In this document: positions 8,758 through 17,787 of the stretch, piece after piece
How positions within the stretch are numbered: position 1 is the first letter of the stretch
Layout of the letters: each line of letters begins with the position of its first letter
From: Snodgrassella communis
GTDB taxonomy: Bacteria > Pseudomonadota > Gammaproteobacteria > Burkholderiales > Neisseriaceae
Direction of reading: 5' to 3'
DNA length: 64,000 bases
Assembly: GCF_914768045.1 (NCBI RefSeq)
Contig: NZ_CAJZCD010000002.1
Location: 310,001-374,000 of the forward strand
The notes under the pieces: model-generated
What the model was told of the DNA's origin: nothing
Database searches by the model: none
The model's input: only the letters and a program-made list of their open reading frames with translations
Made by a program: the position numbers and the translations under genes

Positions 8758-9423
8758 ATGACTATAACTTTATTAAAAAGGATCACTAAATATATCCTTT
8801 TTAGCACAATAGCCATCCTAATTTTTTTGATACTGCTTTATCAATTAATAAGCAGACAGGCTATGCCCTATACCTTCACAGACAGCAGCCAGCTCACACC
8901 GCGTCATGTAGGTCTTGTATTAGGTACGGCAAAGTATTTACGCAATGGTCAACTAAATCCGTTTTATCAATACCGTATTGAGGGTGCCGTTAAACTTTAT
9001 CAGCAAGGAAAAATTAAACATTTGCTTCTGAGCGGAGATCATTCTCGTAAAAATTACAATGAACCAGAAACCATGCGCCAAGACTTAATTCAAGCGGGCA
9101 TTCCTGCTTCATCTATAACATTGGACTATGGCGGACTAAGAACTTTAGACTCTGTACTTCGTGCAGAAAAAATTTTTCAGGTAAACAGTTTTACCATAAT
9201 TACGCAAAGCTTCCATTGTGATCGTGCCATACTTATCGCCAGAAAGCATCAGCTAGATGCACAATGCTATGCAGTAGCAGCTCCAGGTGGCAAAAACTAT
9301 GCAAAAGTAATAGTCCGTGAGATTTTAGCACGTGTTAAAGCTGTAAGTGATTTATATATCAAAGATAAACAACCTAAATTTTTGGGAAAACCAGAACCAA
9401 TACTTTCCTCTGCACAAGACTAA
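8758..9423 (+). CDS. SanA/YdcF family membrane protein (DUF218)
   Basis: A 221-residue protein of the ElyC/SanA/YdcF (DUF218) family. One N-terminal membrane segment spans about 10-30, followed by a periplasmic DUF218 domain. Family motifs are VLGTAKYLRNGQLNPFYQYR, LYQQGKIKHLLLSGD, ETMRQDLIQAGIP and the SFHCDRAILIARK region. E. coli SanA affects envelope permeability and vancomycin tolerance at high temperature; the molecular activity is unknown. It is transcribed divergently from lepA and followed, 137 nt later, by the M14 carboxypeptidase. Length is close to SanA (239 residues). Confidence 0.85.
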   Translation: MTITLLKRITKYILFSTIAILIFLILLYQLISRQAMPYTFTDSSQLTPRHVGLVLGTAKYLRNGQLNPFYQYRIEGAVKLYQQGKIKHLLLSGDHSRKNYNEPETMRQDLIQAGIPASSITLDYGGLRTLDSVLRAEKIFQVNSFTIITQSFHCDRAILIARKHQLDAQCYAVAAPGGKNYAKVIVREILARVKAVSDLYIKDKQPKFLGKPEPILSSAQD

Positions 9424-9560
9424 TCAACTATTTAAATACAAATTTACTGACAATAACAATACTTTCAAGCAACAAGTTAGATACACAATATCGAAAATCA
9501 CCTACAAAAAGAATACAATATATCTAAATTTAAATCAGTGGCCCATATGAAAGTGATTTC

Positions 9561-10691
9561 ATGCTTAAAATTAGTACTCAGTTTGATGGTGGTAATATAG
9601 AAATTGTAGATGCTCATACGCCTAGCAACATTCGCCTGAAATTACCCAAAGACAACGCAGCCAACATCCGCCAATGGTTTTATTTCCGTGTACAGGGTGC
9701 GGCCTACCAGAATCTTCAGCTACACTTTATCAATGCTGCCGACTCCGCCTATCCTGCTGGTTGGGAAGACTATGAAGCAATGTGTTCTTATGACCGGATC
9801 AACTGGTTTCGCGTTCCTACCACCTACGAAAACGGAATACTTTGCATTAATCACACCCCATTGGCAAACAGTGTCTATTACGCTTATTTTGAACCCTATT
9901 CTTATGAACAGCATCTTAATTTGCTTGGTGACTCACAAAGTAGCGGACTGTGTCAAATAGAAGACTTAGGTAGCACAATACAAGGGCGTGACATTAATCT
10001 ATTAACTATCGGCAATCAGGCCGCCAGTGATCTGAAAATATGGATTATTGCTCGCCAGCATCCAGGCGAAACCATGGCCGAATGGTTTGTTGAGGGCGTA
10101 CTTAACCGTCTGCTTGATCATCAGGATCCGACAGCTCGTGCGCTACTTGATCGGGCTACTTTTTATATTGTTCCTAACATGAATCCAGATGGTTCAGCAT
10201 TGGGTAATCTTCGTACTAATGCAGTTGGTGCTAATTTAAATCGTGAATGGTTAAATCCCAGCATGGAACGCAGTCCAGAAGTTTTTGTAGTCCGGCAAAA
10301 AATGCAGGAAACCGGTGTTGATTTATTTCTGGATATTCATGGTGATGAAACCATTCCTTATGTATTTCTTTCCGGTAATGAGGGTATCCCCTCATTTGAT
10401 GAACGGCTGTATACATTACAGAAACAATTTAAACATGCCTTTCTGGTGGCCAGTCCAGATTTTCAGGATAAATATGGTTATGAAAAAGATGCACCGGGCG
10501 AAGCAAATCTAAGTCTTGCCACATCTTATATCGGTGAAACCTTCAAGTGCTTAGCCTATACATTGGAGATGCCATTTAAGGATAACCATCAATGGCCTGA
10601 TGATGATTTTGGCTGGAACGGACAGCGTTCACTACGCTTGGGTGAAGCCATTCTAAGCCCAATATATGCCATACTTGATAGTTTGCGTTAA
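9561..10691 (+). CDS. M14 family zinc carboxypeptidase
   Basis: A 376-residue metallocarboxypeptidase of the cytosolic carboxypeptidase-like branch of M14. An N-terminal beta-sandwich (1-115) carries the QWFYFRV and WEDYEAMCSYDR motifs typical of that branch. The catalytic domain shows zinc ligands H167 and E170 (ARQHPGET) and H260 (DIHGDE), a substrate-binding NMNPDG at 206-211 followed by NLNREW, and a catalytic Glu in TLEMPFK (E336). No signal peptide, so cytoplasmic. In bacteria, members of this branch trim peptides or protein tails; the substrate here is unknown. It is a single gene with its own upstream spacer. Confidence 0.9.
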   Translation: MLKISTQFDGGNIEIVDAHTPSNIRLKLPKDNAANIRQWFYFRVQGAAYQNLQLHFINAADSAYPAGWEDYEAMCSYDRINWFRVPTTYENGILCINHTPLANSVYYAYFEPYSYEQHLNLLGDSQSSGLCQIEDLGSTIQGRDINLLTIGNQAASDLKIWIIARQHPGETMAEWFVEGVLNRLLDHQDPTARALLDRATFYIVPNMNPDGSALGNLRTNAVGANLNREWLNPSMERSPEVFVVRQKMQETGVDLFLDIHGDETIPYVFLSGNEGIPSFDERLYTLQKQFKHAFLVASPDFQDKYGYEKDAPGEANLSLATSYIGETFKCLAYTLEMPFKDNHQWPDDDFGWNGQRSLRLGEAILSPIYAILDSLR

Positions 10692-10847
10692 TTTCCGCAT
10701 GTTGTATCCTAAACTTGAACATATTACAGGCTTTTTTTGTATTTTTTAGTAAAATCAAATGATTAAAAATTACATGCGCCGCATAATAAGGATGGGTTAT
10801 ATGTAATCATGTTGTCTATATTCATTAACAATGCTTAGGAAACAATC

Positions 10848-11912
10848 ATGAAAAAAAGCATACTTGTGTACAGCATCATCAGCGTTCTCTCTATGGCAGC
10901 CTGCTCCCGGGATGAATCAGCCTCATCACCGCAATTAAGCTGTAACAGTGAACAGTTGCACAACCAGATTCAACAAACTCTGCAAGCCGGTATTGATAAC
11001 AATGCCCGTCAGTTTGCCCAAAATGACAGTCGACAGTTTGTTGATGCCGAAAAAGTTATTGGTGCCAGTCACGAACTGAGTATTGCTTTGTCAGAAGGTA
11101 AATTAGACAAAGACGCTAATGGTAATCCTATTTGCAGCAGTAAATTAAAGATTACTATTCCGACCAATATCTGGCAGCAAACCCAAGCCAATGCACCATT
11201 GTTATTTGGTAAATCAGATTTTATTGCTCAACTTAATCAGCAGCTACAGGGAAACGAAGTTACACAACGTGATGGTGTTTTTACCAAAGCTGTTAAATAT
11301 GCTCCGGTGGCCAGCAATACTAATGCAGCATCAGCAGCCACCGCTGCCAGCAATTTTGATCAGGCAGGTATTCAGACATTCGCTACAGTTCTGGGGAATG
11401 CTTTGCTGCCATTTGGTATTAAAGATACAGTGGTCATTGCCGGCCATACCTACAATCGTGCCGACGCTATTACCCTGATCACCAATCCTAATGCAAAGGT
11501 ATCGCCAATAGATCAGCCAAGCGCAACTGCGCAAATGGCCAGTGCGATTCTTAACGGACATATACCTGCTATAGGCAACGACAACCAGACTGATAGCAAT
11601 AATAATGCAGATAAAATTTCAGAAAACAACAGTAAACCAACTGAGATTACGGCTAATCAATTGCAACTAGCACGGGATAATAACCGCAATGCCAACAGTG
11701 TTATTAATACACACTGGCGTAATCTTGATGATACTGTACGCAAAACATTACAGCAGGAAGAGCAGAAATGGATAGCCCGTAAGAACAGTCAATGTCAGGA
11801 AAAAGCTGCGAAAGCAGACACACCGGCTCATGCAGAATTCCTGCGACTGGAATGTGATACTCAGATGACTAACGAACGCATTAAGTATCTGAGTGGCTAC
11901 GCATTACATTAA
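10848..11912 (+). CDS. lipoprotein with LprI-like (DUF1311) region
   Basis: A 354-residue lipoprotein with signal peptide and lipobox SMAAC (lipidated C19). The C-terminal 65 residues (ending in WIARKNSQCQ...FLRLECDTQMTNERIKYL) match the DUF1311/LprI pattern with two conserved cysteines, a domain linked to lysozyme inhibition in other bacteria. The middle contains low-complexity Ala- and Asn-rich segments (NTNAASAATAAS and NQTDSNNNADKISENNSKP) that look like linkers. The start has AGGA 8 nt upstream and the gene ends at a strong terminator. Envelope location is secure; the lysozyme-inhibitor role is only family-based. Confidence 0.8.
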   Translation: MKKSILVYSIISVLSMAACSRDESASSPQLSCNSEQLHNQIQQTLQAGIDNNARQFAQNDSRQFVDAEKVIGASHELSIALSEGKLDKDANGNPICSSKLKITIPTNIWQQTQANAPLLFGKSDFIAQLNQQLQGNEVTQRDGVFTKAVKYAPVASNTNAASAATAASNFDQAGIQTFATVLGNALLPFGIKDTVVIAGHTYNRADAITLITNPNAKVSPIDQPSATAQMASAILNGHIPAIGNDNQTDSNNNADKISENNSKPTEITANQLQLARDNNRNANSVINTHWRNLDDTVRKTLQQEEQKWIARKNSQCQEKAAKADTPAHAEFLRLECDTQMTNERIKYLSGYALH

Positions 11913-11929
11913 TCCATAATTTCAAAGCG

Positions 11930-11967
11930 GGCATCAGCTATAATGTTTATTGCTGATGCCTGTTTTT
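11930..11967 (+). terminator. terminator of LprI-like gene
   Basis: GGCATCAGC pairs with GCTGATGCC across a 13-nt loop and is followed by TGTTTTT, just after the lipoprotein stop codon. Confidence 0.85.
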
Positions 11968-12469
11968 AATCTCGTTAATATAGTTGTACTGAACTAAAAA
12001 ACATGTACATACATATTAAATTATGCCTTAATTGTGCACATTACACATTTTCTCTACACCTACTGGACATAAATGTACAAAGTGCTGATATGAAATTTTC
12101 ATAAGCATTATTAAGGTAATGACGGCAGAAAATCTAAATGTCCTGATTGCAATAAACTTAGAATCAGAATGGTATAAAGCGAATGAGAATATCTCTCTGA
12201 AAAGACAGTAAATTTGCCATAACGTTGAAGCAGGTAAATCCAGACATTAATAAAGCAAAACTTGAAAATGGCAGTACGGTAAGATAGCTTACATTCTCTA
12301 CATTGGTTCATATACCAGCGAAAATAGTACAATACAAAAGTTATTGGATTCTATTTTATTTAATGAATTGAAAATCATTAAAAATATTAATTAAATGTAT
12401 ATTTATCGGCTTCAACCAATACAGAACAGGATAAATTGAAAATAATCATACTATATCGCACAGGGTAAT
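11968..12469. other. intergenic, possible decayed coding remnant
   Basis: About 500 nt of AT-rich DNA before dinB with no intact gene. Around 12118-12290 the plus strand reads as short protein-like pieces in different frames: NDGRKSKCPDCNKLRIRMV, then KDSKFAITLKQVNPDINKAK, each closed by stops. The CPDC pair is reminiscent of a zinc-ribbon N-terminus. This may be a decayed gene or chance. Confidence 0.3.
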
Positions 12470-13555
12470 ATGTCCGAAAGAAAAATAATTCATATTGATA
12501 TGGATGCTTTTTATGCTTCAGTAGAATTGCGCGACCGTCCAGAACTACAAAACAAACCGGTTGTGGTTGCGTGGGATGGGCCCAGATCGGTTATCTGTGC
12601 TGCTTCATATACTGCACGCAAGTATGGTTTACATTCAGCTATGGCTGTAACCACAGCCAAACGTTTATGTCCTCAGGCAATCTATATTCCACCAAATTTT
12701 AGTAAATATCGCGCTGTATCACAACATATACACAGTATATTTAGCCGCTACACTTATCAGATTGAACCTGTTTCACTAGATGAAGCTTATCTGGACGTAA
12801 CCAGCTATCAGGGCACATTACCTTATGCACGAGATATTGCGCGCGAAATACGCGCTGCCATACAGGCTGAAACGGGTTTGACAGCTTCGGCGGGAATTGC
12901 ACCCAACAAATTTTTGGCTAAAATTGCTTCCGACTGGCGCAAACCAAACGGACAGTTTGTTATTGCGCCTTCACAAGTTAAAGCTTTTCTACATAATCTG
13001 CCATTAGGAAAAATTCCCGGTGTTGGTAAGGTTACCGAACAGAAAATGCATTCATTAGGCTGGACTACAGTGAGTGATTTAAGTCAGGTAAGTTTATCTG
13101 TTTTAGTGCATCATTTTGGTCGCTGGGGGTACCGGCTATTTGATTTAGCTCGAGGACGCGATGACCGTGAGGTGACAGCTGAACGTGACCGTCAGCAAAT
13201 CTCAACTGAAATTACACTGAATGATAACGAAAATCTAACAGAAATAGCCCATCATCTGCCTGAATTGGCACAGACGTTGTTTCAAAGCATGCAACAAAAA
13301 CGGCTTCAAGGCAGTTGTGTTACATTAAAATTAAAAAATACACATTTTCAGATTTATACGCGCTCCCAAACCTATTCATCTCCTTTACCTGATGCTGCCG
13401 CTCTGATTGCTGCCGGACAGAATCTACTTAAACGCATGCCTAACGACAGTGCTCTTTTCCGGCTCATAGGTCTGGGTATCAGCCACTTCTATCAGCATGA
13501 ATATCAATCAGATTTATGGACAGCGGCAAGTACATACAAGTCAATCCAGAGCTAA
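12470..13555 (+). CDS. dinB: DNA polymerase IV
   Basis: A 361-residue Y-family translesion polymerase. Catalytic acidic residues are D10 in DMDAFYASVE and D104-E105 in SLDEAYLD. The thumb contains the helix-hairpin-helix GKIPGVGKVT and a little-finger domain follows. A probable sliding-clamp-binding motif QSDLW is at 346-350, near the C-terminus. Length is close to E. coli DinB (351). No LexA-type operator is obvious in the AT-rich upstream region. It stands alone between a terminator and icd. Confidence 0.96.
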   Translation: MSERKIIHIDMDAFYASVELRDRPELQNKPVVVAWDGPRSVICAASYTARKYGLHSAMAVTTAKRLCPQAIYIPPNFSKYRAVSQHIHSIFSRYTYQIEPVSLDEAYLDVTSYQGTLPYARDIAREIRAAIQAETGLTASAGIAPNKFLAKIASDWRKPNGQFVIAPSQVKAFLHNLPLGKIPGVGKVTEQKMHSLGWTTVSDLSQVSLSVLVHHFGRWGYRLFDLARGRDDREVTAERDRQQISTEITLNDNENLTEIAHHLPELAQTLFQSMQQKRLQGSCVTLKLKNTHFQIYTRSQTYSSPLPDAAALIAAGQNLLKRMPNDSALFRLIGLGISHFYQHEYQSDLWTAASTYKSIQS

Positions 13556-13717
13556 ATGGCAGCTGTAATTGCGCTATTCTGCCTAAAGCAAAGTTCAGAC
13601 TACATCGCACTACATTTTTCTGGCTTAAGTCAACAAAATAAAGGATAATTAACCTGACTGGCTACAAGCGGGAGTGTGTAGTCACCCATCAGAAAAAGTA
13701 ACATCACAGGAGTTACC

Positions 13718-14956
13718 ATGAGTCACATTAAAGTGCCAACAGAAGGTCATAAAATCGTTTCCGGCCAAGCCATCCCGAATGATCCTATCATTCCCTTTAT
13801 TGAAGGTGATGGTATCGGTGTAGATATTACGCCAGTGATGAAAGACGTTATTGATGCTGCAGTAGCCAAAGCTTATAACGGTACGAGAAAAATAGTCTGG
13901 ATGGAAGTCTATGCTGGCGAAAAAGCCACTAAAATTTATGGTGAAAACGTGTGGTTACCGGAAGAAACACTGGAAGCCATCAAAGAGTACAAAGTAGCCA
14001 TCAAAGGGCCGATGACTACACCCGTTGGTGGCGGAATCCGCTCACTGAACGTTGCTATTCGCCAGCAACTAGATTTATATCAGTGTGTTCGCCCTGTACA
14101 ATACTTTACCGGTGTGCCTTCGCCACTGAAAGACCCAAGTAAAGTGAATATGGTTATTTTCCGTGAAAATACCGAAGATATATATGCAGGTATTGAATGG
14201 CTGTCTGAAACAGAAGATGCTAAAAAGGTAATTAATTTCCTGCAGGGTGAAATGGGCGTTACCAAAATCCGTTTCCCGCAAACTTCCAGCATTGGGATCA
14301 AACCTGTGTCCAAAGAAGGCTCACAGCGCCTGACTCGTGCAGCCATACGTTATGCTATTGATAATGACCGTGACAGTGTTACCTTTGTTCATAAAGGTAA
14401 CATCATGAAATTCACCGAAGGCGGTTTCCGCGACTGGTCGTATGAAGTAGCTAAAAATGAATTTGGTGCGACTTTAATTGGTGAAGGTCCATGGTGCGAA
14501 TTCAAAAATCCGAAAACAGGTAAAAACATTGTAATTAAAGATTGTATTGCCGATGCTTTCCTACAACAGATTTTATTACGTCCAGCAGAATACGATGTAA
14601 TCGCCACCCTGAATCTGAATGGTGATTACATTTCTGATGCGCTGGCTGCTCAAGTAGGCGGTATTGGTATTGCGCCGGGTGCTAATATTTCTGACGAATA
14701 TGCCGTTTTTGAAGCCACTCATGGCACAGCACCCAAATATGCCGGTCAGGATAAAGTCAATCCGGGTTCAATCATTCTTTCTGCCGAAATGATGCTGCGT
14801 CATTTAGGTTGGAAAGAAGCTGCCGAGTTGGTGAATGCAGCTATTGAAAAAGCCATTGCTGATAAAATCGTTACTTATGATTTTGCCCGTATGATGGATG
14901 GCGCAAAAGAAGTTTCTTGCTCAGCTTTCGGTAAAGCCTTAATTGAACGCATGTAA
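13718..14956 (+). CDS. icd: isocitrate dehydrogenase (NADP), homodimeric type
   Basis: A 412-residue TCA-cycle enzyme converting isocitrate to 2-oxoglutarate. It is the E. coli-like dimeric type: [10 protein letters not shown] near the N-terminus, substrate loop [14 protein letters not shown] with S109 equivalent to the E. coli phosphorylation site S113, and the coenzyme region [17 protein letters not shown] with K340-Y341 marking NADP use. The start has a good AGGAG. A strong terminator follows. No aceK is visible in the window, so whether S109 is ever phosphorylated is unknown. Confidence 0.97.
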   Translation: MSHIKVPTEGHKIVSGQAIPNDPIIPFIEGDGIGVDITPVMKDVIDAAVAKAYNGTRKIVWMEVYAGEKATKIYGENVWLPEETLEAIKEYKVAIKGPMTTPVGGGIRSLNVAIRQQLDLYQCVRPVQYFTGVPSPLKDPSKVNMVIFRENTEDIYAGIEWLSETEDAKKVINFLQGEMGVTKIRFPQTSSIGIKPVSKEGSQRLTRAAIRYAIDNDRDSVTFVHKGNIMKFTEGGFRDWSYEVAKNEFGATLIGEGPWCEFKNPKTGKNIVIKDCIADAFLQQILLRPAEYDVIATLNLNGDYISDALAAQVGGIGIAPGANISDEYAVFEATHGTAPKYAGQDKVNPGSIILSAEMMLRHLGWKEAAELVNAAIEKAIADKIVTYDFARMMDGAKEVSCSAFGKALIERM

Positions 14957-14981
14957 TCTGAGTTTGTTTATTTAATTATAT

Positions 14982-15015
14982 AAAGCCGAATCTGTTCCAA
15001 AGATTCGGCTTTATA
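14982..15015 (+). terminator. terminator of icd
   Basis: A perfect 12-bp stem AAAGCCGAATCT / AGATTCGGCTTT with a 7-nt loop lies 25 nt after the icd stop and ends in T-rich sequence. Confidence 0.85.
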
Positions 15016-15142
15016 TATCATTTCCTTCAAATACAAAATTCTGACTACAATAATTAATAGTCGAAGTAATGAAGCCGGTATTTTATAAAGCTGGCAATTC
15101 TATTACAATAAATTTAAATTAACAGCATTCATATGTAAAAAC

Positions 15143-15439
15143 ATGATTTTAGGAATTGAAACCGATGTATGTGGCCGTTGTACACATTATCACAATGAAA
15201 ATGATATTGCCGCACTTCAATGTAATCAGTGTAAGCAATATTATGCTTGTTTTAAATGTCATGACCAAATGTGTGGCCATCGTTTTGTTCCCATGAACAC
15301 TGAAAACAGCAAGCCGGTTATGTGTGGAAAGTGCAAAAACTTTCTGACTTATGAACAATATCAACAATATAAGTGCCCATTTTGTCTAGCCTCTTTTAAT
15401 CCACGCTGTGCATTACATAAAAATATTTATTTTAAATAG
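15143..15439 (+). CDS. CHY zinc finger protein
   Basis: A 98-residue protein with the CHY-type zinc finger (PF05495). Cysteines and histidines fall in the expected clusters: C10, C13, H15, H17, C27, C30, C36, C39-H40, C44, H46, C61, C64, C78, C81, C89 and H92, enough to bind about three zinc ions. Bacterial CHY proteins are mostly unstudied; in yeast the Hot13 relative assists disulphide-relay proteins. It stands between icd and the convergent MORN-variant gene, 17 nt from the latter's 3' end. No function is claimed. Confidence 0.85.
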   Translation: MILGIETDVCGRCTHYHNENDIAALQCNQCKQYYACFKCHDQMCGHRFVPMNTENSKPVMCGKCKNFLTYEQYQQYKCPFCLASFNPRCALHKNIYFK

Positions 15440-15456
15440 CAAACTAGTGAATATTT

Positions 15457-16218
15457 TTAATTATCACCTAAATCAACAATCAAACCGTCCTCGTCCCATT
15501 GGGTTTTCCGTATCAGTTCATTTTTTTCAAATATCGATTCACTTTTTTTGGCGCCCGAATCGTACCAACTCAGTACTACACCACTTACCTTATTATTGTG
15601 TATAGCCACATCGGCAAGCAGATGCCCTTTATCATCCCATGTTGTCATGGTTTGAACCTCGCCCAGATGGACGTACATATCCTGTTTCATCTGGCCATTT
15701 GGATACCAGCGCTGCCAGCGTCCCTCTGCTTTACCATTAACAAAAAACAGCTCACCACGTTTTTGCCCGTTTTCATACCAACTCAAAGTCCGGCCACTTG
15801 GCATCCCCTTTTTCCAATTCATTTCAATAGCCATCTGACCATTAGGGTACCAAGTATGCCATTTCCCTACCGGCTTGCCGTTTTTATAGCCACCCTGAAT
15901 TTTATTACCGCCATCCGGATACTTTAGCTGCAACTTACCTTCTTTCATTGCCGGAATAAATTGTTGCAATTCATCTATAGGCAATGCATAGCTGTCACTG
16001 GGTTTGGTCGGTACATGAAAATCCTGCTTGTCTGTATGATTATTATTATTATCGTGAGGATGTTGCACATGATTTACTTCAGACTGTTTTTGAACAGTCT
16101 GACCATCTGCACTGGAATACACACTCTTTTGAGGATCTGATTTGATCAGCCACACGATAGCTATCAGAATGAGTATTACTGCGAGTACGAACCAGTAAGT
16201 ACGTCTGGCTACATACAT
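15457..16218 (-). CDS. membrane-anchored MORN-variant repeat protein
   Basis: A 253-residue protein with one N-terminal membrane anchor (about 8-25), a polar linker, and about six MORN-variant repeats of the YwqK type from residue about 95. Repeats show the W-Y-x-N-G-Q core: WYPNGQMAIE, WYENGQKRGE, WYPNGQMKQD, then the degenerate WDDKGHLLAD, WYDSGAKKSE and WDEDGLIVDL. The repeats should be periplasmic. Some relatives are annotated as antitoxins of the YwqK family, but no toxin gene is adjacent, so that label is not justified here. It is convergent with the CHY gene. Confidence 0.8.
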   Translation of the reverse strand: MYVARRTYWFVLAVILILIAIVWLIKSDPQKSVYSSADGQTVQKQSEVNHVQHPHDNNNNHTDKQDFHVPTKPSDSYALPIDELQQFIPAMKEGKLQLKYPDGGNKIQGGYKNGKPVGKWHTWYPNGQMAIEMNWKKGMPSGRTLSWYENGQKRGELFFVNGKAEGRWQRWYPNGQMKQDMYVHLGEVQTMTTWDDKGHLLADVAIHNNKVSGVVLSWYDSGAKKSESIFEKNELIRKTQWDEDGLIVDLGDN

Positions 16219-16327
16219 GAATTTTATCCCTATTTACTAAGCAGAGTCATTATTTTATGCAATGAAAATTATTTCTATCTTTATTACATTTTTTTTCAAA
16301 CAGGACGTCACTATCTGTTTTAGCTGC

Positions 16328-17674
16328 TTATTTTTGCCAGTAAGTTTTAACATTAACAAATTCATATATCCCGAATTCTGACAGCTCACGTCCAAATCCA
16401 GAATCTTTTACGCCTCCAAATGGTAAACGTAAATCACTACTGGTATGACGGTTGATAAACACACTACCCACATTTAACTGTTCCGCAAACTGCCATGCTG
16501 TATGGGTATTCTGCGTGTAAATACTAGCCCCCAAGCCAAAAGGATTATCATTAGCCAGATTCAATGCATGAGCATTGTCTTGCGCCCGTAGAATAATAGC
16601 AACCGGCCCGAATACTTCTTCATGATATACACGACAATCTGAATTTACTTTATCCAGAATAGTAGCTGGATAAAACCAACCTGACATATCTTTTGGAATT
16701 TCACCGCCCAGCAGACACTGTGCACCATGAGCTACTGCATCCTGTACTTGCGTATGAACAGCGGTGCGTAAATCCTGACGGTGCAAGGGTGCTAAAGTAG
16801 TAGTTGGCAACCATGGTTCGCCCATCCGCAATTTTTGGCAATGCTGTTGCAACGCAGTAATAAAATCGTCTGCAATTTCATTATGGATTATAAGCCGTTT
16901 GGCTGCATTACAGGATTGGCCAGCATCACGAAAACGCGAATAACACGCTTCTGAAGCTGCCTGTTCCACATCTGCATCATTCAATACAATGAATGCATTG
17001 CTTCCTCCCAGCTCCATTACGCATTTACGCAGATGTCGGCCGGCAAGTGCTGCCAAATACCGTCCTGTCTCAGTTGAGCCTGTAAAAGCCAATGCCTGCG
17101 TTTTTGAAATAGCATACTCAATATCATTATTATTTAGCCAGGCCAATTGTAAAGGTAAGTCTTCACCCACCAAGTCAAACAGCATCTGGCTGATTTGGCC
17201 TACAGAAGGTGCTGGTTTTACTAGACAGGCATTGCCCGCACATAAAGCCGGAATAGCAAAACGCAGAATCTGCCATACCGGATAATTCCACGGCATAACG
17301 GCCAGTAGTGTTCCCAATGGTTCAAAGCGTACCTGACTCAGACTTGCCTGTGTAGCAATGGTTTTGTGTGCCAGTAGTTCAGGTGCCAGATGGGCGTAGT
17401 AGCGAATTAACGCAATTGATTTGCTGATTTCGGCTTCGCACTCGCGCAAACAGCGTCCTACTTCAATACAAATCTGATAGGCCAGCTCCGCTTTGGCCTG
17501 CTCCAGACGCTGAGCAAAGGCCAGTAAACATTGGGTACGGGATTGTACATCTTCTTGGGCAAAGGCATATTGTTGCAGTGCCAACTGCTGATACTGTAGT
17601 CCGAATTCAGCCTTGGTCAGACTTTTACGATTAAACAGAACTTCACCTGTAACGGCATGATAACTGGTATACAA
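16328..17674 (-). CDS. succinate-semialdehyde dehydrogenase-like ALDH
   Basis: A 448-residue aldehyde dehydrogenase, closest by eye to the Sad/YneI NAD(P)-dependent succinate-semialdehyde dehydrogenases. Conserved parts are PWNYPVW (N130), FTGSTETGR, the general base E221 in MELGGSNAF and the catalytic cysteine C255 in GQSCNAAKR; EEVFGPVA and PFGGVKDSG are also present. The only workable start is a TTG at 17674: a stop lies five codons upstream and a clear GAAGGA sits 8 nt before it. No partner genes of GABA catabolism are adjacent, so the natural substrate is uncertain. Confidence 0.88.
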   Translation of the reverse strand: MYTSYHAVTGEVLFNRKSLTKAEFGLQYQQLALQQYAFAQEDVQSRTQCLLAFAQRLEQAKAELAYQICIEVGRCLRECEAEISKSIALIRYYAHLAPELLAHKTIATQASLSQVRFEPLGTLLAVMPWNYPVWQILRFAIPALCAGNACLVKPAPSVGQISQMLFDLVGEDLPLQLAWLNNNDIEYAISKTQALAFTGSTETGRYLAALAGRHLRKCVMELGGSNAFIVLNDADVEQAASEACYSRFRDAGQSCNAAKRLIIHNEIADDFITALQQHCQKLRMGEPWLPTTTLAPLHRQDLRTAVHTQVQDAVAHGAQCLLGGEIPKDMSGWFYPATILDKVNSDCRVYHEEVFGPVAIILRAQDNAHALNLANDNPFGLGASIYTQNTHTAWQFAEQLNVGSVFINRHTSSDLRLPFGGVKDSGFGRELSEFGIYEFVNVKTYWQK

Positions 17675-17747
17675 CGCAACAATCCTTCATCCACAAAAAA
17701 TAAATCAAACAGCACGTGCTACTAATTCATACAGGCTATTAAATAAT

Positions 17748-17779
17748 ATTGACCTTATAAACTAATTTATAAGGTCAAT
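17748..17779 (-). terminator. 14-bp hairpin after ppiD
   Basis: A perfect inverted repeat ATTGACCTTATAAA / TTTATAAGGTCAAT with a 4-nt loop lies 8 nt past the ppiD stop on the minus strand. The tail beyond it is ATATTATTT, so it is a weak but plausible terminator. Confidence 0.6.
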
Positions 17780-17787
17780 GATAAAAA

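Noticed and set aside
12111-12332. A 73-codon minus-strand open frame (starting MYYFRWYMNQ) between the LprI-like gene and dinB
   Set aside because: It has low-complexity aromatic and Leu-rich composition, no ribosome-binding site and no recognisable motif; probably chance in AT-rich DNA.
15457-16218. MORN-variant protein as the antitoxin of a toxin-antitoxin pair
   Set aside because: No toxin-like gene is adjacent; the YwqK label comes from weak family naming, so only the repeat structure is claimed.
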